Positions 1-13,792 are shown, counted from the stretch's first letter. The stretch: 15,317 bases of DNA from Chloromonas sp. AAM2 (GCA_004335635.1 QAXH01006152.1:1-15317); one strand, 5' to 3'. Numbers and translations: made by a program. The notes: generated by a model from the letters alone, not told the origin.

Positions 1-640
1 GATACTCTCTTGCGTTTATCAAAGCTACAAACGACCAGCAAGGATCGGTGTACTTAGCGTATGAGCTTGGCCTGTCTTGCTTGCAATGTCTTGTCTTACA
101 TGCTCTTGTCTTACAATGCAGCAATCAACCTGTACGGTGCCCAAGTGCAGAAAATTTGGGTGGCTTCCAAGATGAAATCCAGCCTGCATATATCCGCAAC
201 AACACGCAGCTGCAGAACAGAATGGCACCACCTGCGTCATCCACCAGCGCCTTGGGGTCATGGGGTGCAATTCCTCTTGCAGTCAGGATGATCGGATACT
301 TGGCATGTCACTACTGGGCATGTCACCCTGTATGGATGATCGGATACTGGGACAATCGGAAATAGGGCATGTCGCTGTAAATAGGAAGGGCAATTTTCCG
401 CCATCAGTCACTGTAAGGCCTAGTTACAATGCGTCGCACTCTGTACTTGAGAAATGGCCTCAGCCTGTCAACCAAGGTTGGTTGTCCACATCGCTCACAA
501 AGTTGTCATGAAAAGCGCGCCACAGCCAGATGCGCCTACCAAGCCTGGACCAAGCCTATGATACACTGCCGGCAGACACTTGCTGGTGGTGCCAGTGGTC
601 TAGCCCTCTCCTAATGAAATACGGCTGCCATCACAGCAGC
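1..640. other. Left flank with no recognisable gene
   Basis: No open frame here has convincing coding character or a coherent splice model. A 15-bp direct repeat (GGATGATCGGATACT) lies at 286-300 and 334-348, with two copies of GGCATGTCAC between them (302-311 and 317-326). Two TGTAA words on the plus strand (376-380 and 412-416) could be polyadenylation signals of a plus-strand gene ending left of the window. That is speculation, because no upstream coding exon is visible. Confidence 0.4.
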
Positions 641-685
641 GGTCAAAATAGCATTCCCTGGCACACAGGCCCTTGCATTCCCACA

Positions 686-690
686 TTACA
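686..690 (-). terminator. Putative TGTAA polyadenylation signal of the JmjC gene
   Basis: The minus strand reads TGTAA about 200 nt after the TGA stop at 887-889. TGTAA is the usual polyadenylation signal in chlorophycean algae. It is the first such word after the stop, which would give a 3' UTR of roughly 210-220 nt. A five-base word can occur by chance, so this is a candidate only. Confidence 0.45.
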
Positions 691-886
691 CGGGCTGACA
701 CTCAACCAGTGTGTGCGTAGTTGCATTCTCACATTGCATTGCATTCTCAGCAAGCACGTGTACAATCTGGCGCACATGTTCCTGCTGTCATGGTCTACGA
801 TCTGGATGGCTCCGACGCATGCGAGCAGCAATGGGGTGTGCATTGAGAATGTGCGACTAGGCTTCCTGCTGCACCACATATGGTAT

Positions 887-5020
<4,134 letters not shown>

Positions 5021-6157
5021 TGTTGCAGCTCCAATCAATGCCAGAGGTGCGCTACTCAAGGCTGAAAGTTGTACAAAGCGAGCTCAGTCGCTGAGCTGAA
5101 TGCCCAGCATCGAGAAGAAAATGCACGGGCCGCTGAAGGTTGATGAGAATACCAGACAGGATCCGTTCGACTACGGTGGAAAACGATGGTGGTTAGACAA
5201 CACGTTCTTTCTTCGCAAGGGCTGAGGGTTTCTGGTGAAACGTTTCAAAAGCGTGTCAGTTGGTTGCCCTCTGCTGCCGTTGCCCTGAGTTGAGAGTTGT
5301 GTTTGCCCACCACTGCCCAGTGTTTTCTGCGCTCATCACACCTTAAGCCCCGCAAGCCATTGGCCGTCCCCTGGACATGCAGGCTGGCAGGACCAGACCA
5401 TAGTGTTTTGCGGAAGGTGCTAGTCAAGTGAACATCCCCCTAAGCGTGAGAAGCAGTAGCAGCAGCGGAAACAAGAGAGAAATGAAGCGGCTGCAGCTAC
5501 AGAAGCAGTGGATTGATGGGCAACGATTAAACACACACAGAGCCTGCCACTGTGTGCTGCTGATGTGCATGTGAGAGGCTGCCAAGGCTAACTTCGTGGC
5601 AGTGCCTTACATGCATCTATTGCGCTAGTGCGCGTCAGGCAGACAAACATGAAGGTATTTGTCATGTAGACTGCAGTGGCGGCCAATACACTTGTCCCTC
5701 CCCTTCAAGACAGACAGGGGCTGGAGCGCAAACAAATTGTGGCCGAGCAAACGATAGGGAAGTACGTGCAGAGTTGAGGCGTGTTGACCCCAGCATACGG
5801 TGATTGATGATAGCAAGTCATATTACGATGCCTGGTTCTTTGGTCCCAACCGTAACCGAGAGCAGTACGGCCAAACGTCTCTGGAAGCAACACACCCATG
5901 ACAACTGACGTGACAACAGACACAGGGCAGATGTAGCACTGCATTCACCATGTGGTACACCTGGGTCCTTTGGACTGACGATTGACTTCAGTTGGTTGAG
6001 CTGGTTCAGTTGGCTCGGTTGGCTCAGTTGGTGGTTTGGTTTGTGTGTGTGACTGTGCGTAGACAGAAACGAGCAACTGTCTCTGGAAGCCACACAGCCC
6101 CATGACAAGGAAGGCTGCAGCCTTAACGGTCATAACCGACCTCAACGAACATAACCG
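5021..6157. other. Intergenic region upstream of the JmjC gene, downstream of the P-loop gene
   Basis: No coding exon could be supported here. It should hold the 5' UTR and promoter of the minus-strand JmjC gene (ATG at 5020) and, at its right edge, the end of the P-loop gene transcript. Visible structure: a run of degenerate CAGTTGG/GGTT words at about 5990-6042, and an imperfect direct duplication of about 28 nt (GTCTCTGGAAGC..ACA..CCATGACAA) at 5878-5905 and 6079-6108. No TATA box stands out. Confidence 0.4.
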
Positions 6158-6162
6158 TTACA
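6158..6162 (-). terminator. Putative TGTAA polyadenylation signal of the P-loop NTPase gene
   Basis: The minus strand reads TGTAA 43 nt after the TGA at 6206-6208. No TGTAA was found on the minus strand between here and the alternative stop at 7229. This favours the model in which the P-loop gene extends through the exon ending at 6206. Confidence 0.5.
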
Positions 6163-6205
6163 CAAGCATGTGCAAAGTGGGAAAGACATCTCAACACAAC
6201 ATGTC

Positions 6206-9200
6206 TCACAAGCAATGAGAGCTGCATACTAGCAGAGATTTGTGATAGTGAGTGAGTGAGTGAGTCACTGAGTGAGTGTGTGAGTGTGTGTGTACTGCTG
6301 CATGAGCATTGCTGGCCAGCCATACCGCCGCCGCTGCAGCTACCGCTGCCCGCCCCTGCCCGACCATCACGTTGCTGTGGGACGCTTGCAGGTACTGTGG
6401 GACGGGCTGCAGGGGCGTTGCCACCACCAGTGACCCTCTCCGGGGTGCTCCGTTGAGGCAAGCAATCTGGCTGTAAGCGCTGCGCGGGGAGATCACCCCT
6501 GCGGTCGCCCCCTTGCATGCCCCACTCAGGCTCCGCTCCAGCCCCGCACGTCCATCCACCCCCATCCCACCAGAAGCCTTGAAAGGACTTCTCCGGTGAG
6601 GTACATCGCCACCCCGTCCGCCCGCACCAGCCCCAGGCATCTGTCGCGTGTCGCCGTAACCGCCACCACGACCTGGAACCCCGCGGCTGGGGCCAACAGC
6701 AAAGGGTGTGCGCGTGCCCAGCCCGCCCATGGGTCTTGCGTCCCGTCCCGCTGGCACCATCCTGATGGGGCTTCTCCGCACGTGCCTATCCATGTGGCTG
6801 GAGACGCTGCTGGCGTGGTAGGAGCAGGCACCGCTAGCTGCGGCTGGGCCTGAGCTGGGCTTGCTGCAGTGCGTAGGCGGTCTACTGGGCCGCCTGTCCA
6901 CCCACTGCCATGCGCTGCTGCTTCACTAATGGTTGAGGGTCATATTGCCTGCTGAGCATACGATACTGCAACCTGGGCATTGCTGCAGCCTGCTCGCCAG
7001 CCATACCGCCGCTGCCCATGGCCCCACAACCACTTGCCAATGACGCCGTCTGCGGCATGTGCTGTAAAGCGCCTGAGTAGCCCACTGCGCCCTTGGGCCC
7101 CCATCCCTGTTGCCCAGGGCCCCCATCCTTGTCCCTGCCGCCCTTGGCCCCTGCCCCTGCCGTCCCTGCACCCCGCCCCTGCCGCCCTTGCGCTCCGTCC
7201 CTGCGGCCTTGCGTCCCGTCCCTGCCGCTTACCCCTGCCGCTCTTGGCCCCTGCCCCCGTCCCTGCCGCACCATGCGCCCCGCCCCTGCCGCCCTTGCGC
7301 TCCGCTTGCAATCCGTCCCTGCCGCCCCCGTCCCTGCTGGTTCCACCTGTGGTTCCTGCCATGCTGCGGTGGGCCAGATGATGGCTGCCCTTGTGAGTGG
7401 GCAGGCGGGGCTGGGGGCTGCGGTTGGGTGGATGAGAGCTGTGTCCCAACAGTCCCCTGAATGCTTGGAGCCCGAGCGTCCTGCTGCCTGGAGGCAAGCA
7501 GCTGCTGCTGCTGCATTGCCTTCTCTTCCAGCATTGCATTCAGTGCCAGGGCCTTGTCCACGGTACAATCTGTGATGAAGGCCAGCAGGCTTTCCGCGTA
7601 CGACTCAATCACGTCTGGCTCCACCCCATGCTTGGAGTGGCCAAGGATGTTTTGCAACAAGTTGTGGTACGCAGCAATGATCACATGAGGCGCTGCGTCC
7701 GTCTGAAGCACCTCCTGCAGAAACCTGTCTTTGGCAGTGCGCGATAGTGTTCCGTCCCTTTGCTTGATGGGATTGTCATTTGCCTTGTGGTTAAGGACCG
7801 CCTGAAACCACGACTGCTCCATGAGGTCCTTGGCGCGCAGGCGTGGCACAGCGCTGCTAGCGCTACCCTGCGAGCGGTGGTGCAGGGAACTTGCGAGGGC
7901 TATTGCCATTTTGTTGCACAGCTCCCCGAGCACTGATGTGAGCTTGAGTCGGCTGTAGTTGGCTGTGCAGTTGCCGAGGTTCTCTAGGAGGCTCTTCACG
8001 CTGTGCGCAACGACGCTGGGCTTCAGCTGAACTGCTCCTTCCTGGAGCCTGCCATCCGGGTTGGTAACTGCCTGCAATTGCGTTCAATAAACAATGACAT
8101 TCAGTGAGCACTCTGCATGCCATTGTCTGCAATTTCAATCTGTCAAATCTATCAATGAATCATAGCAACAGGAGATTCGTAAAACAAGCCTCGCCTGTAT
8201 TCCTCGCCTTGCCTCGAGAGTATTCCTTGCCTCGAGAGTATTCTGAGCCTTGGCAGATAGAACAGCGGTACACTCGATCATGGCTGCTAGGGCTCAGCCA
8301 CACGCATGGTCATACATGCACTCGTGCGCATGGACGTGCAAGCACACAGGCATGAGAACCCACAGGCAAGAAGGCACATGCAAAGAGCATGGGATCACAT
8401 GGACATGGGCACGGGCACTCACAGGCAAGGGCATGGGATATGCAAGTTGACGGACATACAAGCACACGGGCACTTCTGCACACTGGGATAGGGACATGTA
8501 GAGACATGAGCATGCACGCACAAGAGCCTGCAGGTGCAGGCACCCACGCCCCTGGCAGGCACACACCCGGCCTCCGCCGGGTGGGGGTACTACGCTAGCG
8601 GGCTAGTGACAAAGTAGATGGCAGGTGAGACAAACACTACATCCTTCAGTTGAACAGTACATAATGATACGTTGTGCTTGTGTCACGCAGCTGAGCTCGA
8701 ACCTTACCTGCAGAATGTGCTTGTACATCGGCAAATCAGCAAACACCCTTCTGCCGTCCATCGTAGGCTGCAGGAACGGATCAAACATCTTCCTGAGTCC
8801 CTTATCCAGAGTCTCAGGCATGACGCCCACAGAAGGGTCCAGCAGGTGATTGAATGTGTTGGTGTCGCCATGGTCCAGTGAGCGAAGGCAGATCTTCAAG
8901 TCGGTCAGAGACTGCGCAGTGATCCCATTGGGAACAAGCTACTCAGCACCCGCACCCACCTTACCATATGTGCCCACCTTCAGCTCCGCTGACTATGCCC
9001 ACCTCTAGCTCAAACATGCCCACTGTGGCTTGCACCCAGCCGGAGTGCTTCTCATGCCTTCCTGATTTTGCTGATCCAGCATCCCACAGAACATCCAAAA
9101 AGCATTCCATTTTACCCAGCCCTCAACCCGACCAGCAGACGCCACAGCCTTCCTTACTGGCACCAGTAGGCCATTTGCGACAAAGGAACAGTTACTCTCG

Positions 9201-11782
9201 CTCACCTCAGCGTACACCTTCTCCTGCAAAACCCTCATCACATAAGTCCCTGGGTCCACAGACCCATCCTCGTTGAACCATTCCTGACAGACATATGCCA
9301 GCATGGTGTGGCTGGGGGGGCACCGGGCATAGAGCCAGGCGGGTAGCTCGCTGGGAATGTGCAGCTCGCTTGGGACCTGCTGCTGGAGGGTGGATGTGGA
9401 GGCTTTGGTTGCTTGCCTACTGCGCTGCTTCAGCTGCAAGAGGGGAGCATAACGCCGCTGCAGCTGTCGCCAGGCTGCCGCCTTGCTGTGCTCGTCAACT
9501 GATGTCGGCAGATGGATCGCCTGGCTGCTGCGCAATACGTCCGTGCCGTTGACTAGCATGCGGGAGATGTTTGCCCATATCATTGCCGACATACTGCCTG
9601 CCAGAAACCACGACACGTGGGGATACTGACGGGCCAGCAGATCCTTCATGAAGCTGCACAGCAAGGACAAGGCAAAACTTGCTATCAGCAGCCCTGCAGC
9701 TGATGAATACAGATCAGGCCAGTGCAGCCAGTTGCAGCAGGCTGTGCAGTGCAGCGCAGTCATACATTGTGAACCTGCTGTTGTCACATGATTCTGAGGA
9801 GATCGGGTTGAGTCTGATGATGCGCATGTGCTCCGCTCGTACCCAAAACCTTTGTTTCCGGCCCAAACATGGTTTGCTCACCGTAAGCTCTGGTTCCCTC
9901 CTCAATAATGCACTAATCCTACGGCTGTCCTGTGCACTCGCAATATTGAAATGCCACAAACCTCGGCATGAAGTGGAACCAGTCCTTGCTCCTTAAAAAG
10001 GCAAGTGCGCCCTCTCATACCAGCTGTGTGACCCAACATGGCTGCCCTTAACAGCAGCTAGCAACAGACCACTCTCAGAGCACCACACTCACTGTAAGAC
10101 AACACATCATGGCAAGCGAGGTTGGCAATTCGCCTTGACTAGCTTACCTGCGGCTGAGTTTGATGGCATCCATGTCCAGGGTCTGCAGGATGTCTGCGTC
10201 CCGGGCTACATCACTGTGAGCCTTCTGAAGCAGGAAGAAGAACTGGGCCTCGTCAACCAGAAACACATTGAGAGTGTCTCTGGGAAGGGCATCCAGGAAG
10301 GTCTTGAGGGCAGCTCGGACATACTCTGGAGGGTCGGCCGCTGAAGGAAGGCGCATATTCCCCGCTGCTAGTTGGAGGGCCTGAGCCCGCACGACCAGGT
10401 CGATCAGGAACAACCGAAGGAAGCCGTCTAAGCCTTTTGTTCTGTCATAGCTTGAGACGTTAATGGAGAAGATGTGCGGGGGCTTCTGCTGCGGCTTCTG
10501 TGCTCTGCCGTCCTGGGCTGCTTCCTGGCTGATTGACGGCTGATTGATGGCTGGTTGCCGGGGGTCATTGGAGACTGGTTGTGGGGGCTGGTTGAGGGAT
10601 GGTCGCCGGGGGTCATGTGGGGGCTGGTTCAGGGATGGTCGCCGGGGCTCAATGGGGACTGGTTGTGGGGGCTGGTTGAGAGATGGTCGCCGGGGCTCAT
10701 TTGAGACTGCTTGTGGGGGATGGTTGAGGGATGGTTGTGGCGGCTGATTAGAGGCAAACACGGTGTTCAGCACAGCAGGAACCACTTGCATCAGAGTCAA
10801 TGACTTGCCGGACTGCAAGCACAAGACCAGCACATTCACAGTTCTGCTGCACTGCACAGCACCATGAATCACGCCAGTCAGTTTGCCCTAACCACACCAA
10901 GCCAGGTGCAAGCAAAAGGGTACCGAGAACTACGACTGATACCGCGACCATCAATGTATCAATGGCGATTGCTGACTGCGTTGCACGAGGTGTCTGTTGC
11001 AGTCGGCCATCAGGCCCAGCCCACCTTTGTTGTCCCGCTGATGACACGAGGCACCTGGGGGAGCCCTGCCAGGAAAACCGTAAGCACGTCACTCAGCTGC
11101 CTGCGCAGCGTGTTTGTGATATGCAGGCCAGGATCCAGGACAAACGTGGGCGTCTTGATCTTGCCATCTTGATCACGTAGGGAGTACACGTTCTGCGTGT
11201 CCCGCACCAGCTCCAGGCTGTACACTGTGTCAGGGTTGACTGTAGGCAGGTGCAAGACAGAGACCCAGGTTTAACACGTTGCACCATGGTTGTGCCGGTA
11301 CCATGCAGCCAACCAACCTGACCAATAACAGCCGAGTAACCTGACCAACAACTGTTGACGATGTGAACCTGCTTGCCTGCCTGCAGCCAAACGCTGCAAG
11401 AACATGCATGTAGGGTGAGCCGCACCACCAACAAGAACCTCACCTAATGGAACTGCTGCCTCAGGGTCCTGACGTGGCCCTGCGAAGCACAGGCAGCCAC
11501 CTTCAAACGACCAACACCTTACAGGATACAACACAGGTACAAAGGGTGCGGGCACGTCCTTTCCTGCTGTCTATACTGGTAAGGCGAATGGTAAAATAAG
11601 GGGATACTTGCAAAAGATGAAGAAGAGGCATATATATGCTATCCATTGCAGATTCGTGCTGGTAAAGCCACCAACCCGCAGGCGGTTGCCAAAACCACGC
11701 AGCAGGCGCTCACCTGCTCCTGGAACTCCTGCAGCAACAGGGCAAATTCAACACAAGCACAGCGATGTAGATCAACAGACAT
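6206..11782 (-). CDS. P-loop NTPase of unrecognised family with Pro-rich insertion and disordered tail, eight exons
   Basis: Exons: 11782-11714, 11468-11444, 11239-11025, 10812-10148, 9653-9206, 8911-8708, 8071-7233, 6863-6206 (about 1040 aa). Joins are GT..AG with matching phases; the last is least certain, and without it translation stops at TAA 7229-7231 (822 aa). Walker A is GTTKSGKS (residues 100-107), split by an intron between K103 and S104. Walker B is VFLVDEAQ (D290, E291). A later strand, HVSWFLAGS (to about residue 345), resembles the sensor strand of AAA/STAND ATPases. Between Walker A and Walker B lies an insertion of tandem Pro/Asn/Gln/Arg repeats. Residues about 475-690 look globular and mostly helical without a recognised domain; the rest is Gln/Gly/Arg-rich. 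The protein probably binds and hydrolyses a nucleotide. Its partner and process are unknown. No signal peptide or clear membrane segment is seen. The gene is divergent from the Cys-rich gene at 12187. Confidence 0.7.
6247..6293. repeat. GAGT/GT microsatellite near the 3' end of the P-loop gene
   Basis: GTGA and GT repeats on the plus strand. If the last exon is correct, they are translated from the minus strand as a Thr/His/Ser run (HTHSHTHS, then THSLTH) close to the C terminus. If the protein instead stops at 7229 they are untranslated. Confidence 0.8.
7085..7335. repeat. GC-rich CCCTGCC minisatellite spanning an exon-intron boundary
   Basis: Many degenerate copies of CCCTGCC/CCCGTCCCTGCCG make the plus strand pyrimidine-rich and the gene strand purine-rich. 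A perfect 27-nt repeat, beginning CCCCGCCCCTGCCGCCC and ending GCTCCG, occurs at 7171-7197 and 7278-7304. The spacing of 107 nt is not a multiple of three, so both copies cannot be coding in one frame. This agrees with the donor GG|gtaagc at 7232 lying between them. Confidence 0.8.
8207..8242. repeat. Two perfect 18-bp tandem copies in a 636-nt intron
   Basis: The unit CCTTGCCTCGAGAGTATT is repeated head to tail at 8207-8224 and 8225-8242 in the longest intron (8072-8707) of the P-loop gene. The rest of this intron (about 8290-8560) is dense in ACATG, GCATG and GGCAC words but shows no coding signal. Confidence 0.9.
10550..10741 (-). repeat. In-frame 48/36-nt coding minisatellite in the P-loop NTPase
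   Basis: Copies of GCTGGTT.AGGGATGGTCGC (plus strand) start near 10587, 10623, 10671 and 10719, at spacings of 36, 48 and 48 nt. All are multiples of three and so keep the reading frame. The encoded unit is about 16 residues (like NEPRRPSLNQPPQPVS), with one shortened 12-residue copy. The array sits after the Walker A helix and before the next core strand, so it is a disordered loop insertion. The frame-keeping periodicity is itself evidence that this exon is translated. Confidence 0.85.
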
Positions 11783-12186
11783 GGCTGCATGCAGTGCAGA
11801 TGCAGGGCAGAAGGAAGCACAGTAGAAAGCTCACACAGATGTAGCCTAGATGCCCACCAGCAGTGCATGGGGCACCACATGCATATGATGACCTGCCCCA
11901 CCCGTAGGCACATGCCATCACCCATATGTATGTGAGTGGCAAGCTGATGGGCACCAAAAGCAGCACATGCGGTGCACATACGCAATGTCGTGGCTGCGGC
12001 TCTGGGGCACAGATGAGATGCGCTCATGCATCCGACGCCACCCAGGGCACACACGGGATGCAGCCCATGCGCTCATGTACTCATGTGACGCAGCAAAGGC
12101 ATGCACGCCCACATCATATGCATGTACCACACCACCTGGGAGTTGGGGACGGCGGTTGGAGATGACTGTTTGCATGATCATGATGC
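11783..12186. promoter_or_regulatory. 404-bp divergent intergenic region, candidate bidirectional promoter
   Basis: It separates the ATG of the minus-strand P-loop gene (11782) from the ATG of the plus-strand Cys-rich gene (12187). It must hold both 5' UTRs and probably both promoters. It is rich in CATATG, GCATG and ATGCAT words (for example near 11879-11887, 11920-11932 and 12116-12124), with a 10-bp palindrome CATGATCATG just before 12187. No TATA box is obvious. An extra upstream exon for the Cys-rich gene cannot be excluded. Confidence 0.5.
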
Positions 12187-13544
12187 ATGTTTGACAACAG
12201 GCCCCAAGTCGGTATCAGAATGAGCATGCGTGCGATCTGCAGCCAGTCATGGTGTTCCAGACCAGCTGTGCCTGGATTCAAGTGGTGTCAGGAGTGCCGC
12301 GATATAAACCGTGCATCCAAAAAGAAAAGAAAAGCAGACAAACTGTGCCACTGGTGCACAGAGAAGGCTGCCCCTGGCAAAGCTCTGTGTGAGCAGTGCG
12401 CGGAGAAGAACAGGACAGCAGTTGCTGGGTACAAGAAGCTGCACCGGGGGCTAGGGTTGTGCCATTCATGCAGCCAGCCGTCAGTCCCTGGCCGCAGCAG
12501 ATGCGCGGCGCACCACACCGCAGCGTGCGCCTATAAGGCTGTCTATTGGGCGACCTTGTCCTACGCGGAGATCAGCTACCTTAATCACGACCGCCATGCC
12601 CGCACCAAGAACAGCGATCCAGCGCCCGAGGACAAGTGAGCACTCGTCGCACGCACTCATCGCAGCTGCCGCAAGTCAGTATGCGTGTGCTTATTCACAA
12701 CATGACAAATGACTCGCAGGTGGCGCCACGTCATGCTGACTGAGGAAGGACTTCCCATGCGCTGTGCAGCGCCTGGATGCCCTGACCGAGGCACCACCTG
12801 CGACAGGGTTGTGCCTGTCGCCTGACAGGATGTCCTGTTCTGGGTCTCTGGGTCAGACGTGCTCCTTGATGCTGTGTACCAGATTGCGTAGCTCAGTTTG
12901 CGCACGGCTCAGTTGAGTAGTTCAACAGTTGACTGCAAATCCTGCAGGCACCAGCTACGCCCTGGGCGAGCTGCAGCCCTTGTGCCACATGCATAACGTG
13001 CTCAAGGGCGTCCGAACCATCAGCGTGGAGGACCTGGCAGCTGAGGACGTCCGGGTGACTGTAGCAGAGCAGCAGCAGCGCGGCTATGACAATCACAGAA
13101 ACAACGCGCCCCAGCGAGGATACAAGCCCATCGATTCCAAGGACAAGTAAGTCACTCAGACCTGCGTAGCCACGGGCTACAGTACTAGTAGATAGAAAAT
13201 GAGAAATGAGAAAATGAGAAAATGAGAATGGGAAAAGCAGGGATTAAATGGCTAATCACTTCATGGCTAATGAATGCCTAATGACTGATGACTAATTCAT
13301 GACTAGCACTCGGTGTTACAGGTACATCGAGATAATGTGGAACGGAGAGTCAAGGAGATTATGCATCGTGCCTGGATGTCCTGACCGAGGCATGACTATG
13401 GACAGGCTCTACAGCGACAAGGACTACAACGACCCAAGGCAGATTGTGCAATCAATGTGCCATTATCACAACTGTCTCAAACACAACAAGGCACTGACAG
13501 CGGAGCAGCTGGCAGACGCAGACAGGCGCAGAGGCAGAATGTGA
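12187..13544 (+). CDS. Cys-rich, probably zinc-binding protein with tandem duplicated modules, four exons
   Basis: Exons: 12187-12635, 12720-12807, 12929-13146, 13322-13544; 325 aa. Donor and acceptor phases match (AA|G lysine splits at both flanking introns, phase 0 between exons 2 and 3; the exon 2 donor could be 3 nt later). Exon 1 encodes three similar modules with the pattern C-x2-C...PG...C-x2-[C/H]: CSRPAVPGFKWCQEC, CHWCTEKAAPGKALCEQC and CHSCSQPSVPGRSRCAAH. Two further modules follow: C165-x4-C170 with C198-x2-H201, and C266-x4-C271 with C298-x2-H301. Both contain PGCPDRG, then C-H-x-H-N and a Leu-Lys helix. The Cys/His spacing implies zinc binding. C..C..C..H-N loosely recalls treble-clef nucleases, but no catalytic DH.H motif is seen. 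Function unknown; nucleic-acid or protein binding is possible. Start choice is uncertain: later in-frame ATGs lie at 12220 and 12226. Confidence 0.75.
13195..13230. repeat. ATGAGAAA short tandem repeat in intron 3 of the Cys-rich gene
   Basis: Four to five degenerate 7-8-nt units (AAATGAGA) lie in the intron, followed at about 13245-13310 by scattered TGGCTAAT/TGACTAAT words. Both are intronic; no function is apparent. Confidence 0.8.
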
Positions 13545-13608
13545 ACGGATGTGACAATGGAAACCGTGCCAGCAACAACATATACGTGCACCGCCCGGCA
13601 ATTGATGA

Positions 13609-13740
13609 TTGATGATTGTGTGGGTTATGATTGATGATTGTGTGGGGTATGATTGATGATGGTGTGGGTTATGGTTGATGATTGTGTGGGGTATGATTGA
13701 TGATGGTGTGGAATATGATTGGTGATTGTGTGGGGTATGA
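13609..13740. repeat. Six-copy 22-bp tandem repeat in the 3' UTR of the Cys-rich gene
   Basis: Consensus TTGATGATTGTGTGGGGTAT + GA, in six contiguous units starting at 13609, 13631, 13653, 13675, 13697 and 13719, preceded by a partial unit. T/G at unit position 9 and variants at positions 17-18 partly alternate between units (1/2, 3/4), suggesting higher-order duplication. It begins 65 nt after the stop and ends before the likely polyadenylation signal, so it should be transcribed. A 22-bp unit cannot keep a reading frame, which fits an untranslated location. Confidence 0.92.
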
Positions 13741-13792
13741 CACTGATGCCGCTAAGGGTTGCATGCGCAACACCATCCACAAACCTGTCAGC

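Noticed and set aside
7093..7575. Pro/Cys-rich plus-strand frames over the GC-rich repeats
   Set aside because: They are translations of the CCCTGCC minisatellite on the antisense strand, with no start context or splice support.
10800..11180. 126-codon plus-strand open frame
   Set aside because: It runs antisense over an intron and the Walker A exons of the P-loop gene. The minus-strand reading has a real ATPase motif and phase-matched splice sites.
11710..12054. 114-codon minus-strand frame crossing the divergent intergenic region
   Set aside because: It is Cys/His/Met-rich from CATG-type repeats and out of frame with exon 1 of the P-loop gene, whose ATG at 11782 joins in phase to later exons.
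12772..13392. HNH or endonuclease VII-type homing nuclease in the Cys-rich gene
   Set aside because: The C..C..C..H-N layout is suggestive, but the catalytic DH.H or HNH triad is not visible and the CPDRG core differs, so only metal binding is claimed.
6206..13544. Integrated virus or transposon carrying the P-loop and Cys-rich genes
   Set aside because: Both genes have many spliceosomal introns and algal polyadenylation signals. No terminal repeats, transposase, integrase, capsid or polymerase signature was seen.
13609..13740. CRISPR-like array
   Set aside because: The 22-bp units are directly contiguous with no unique spacers, and the window is eukaryotic.
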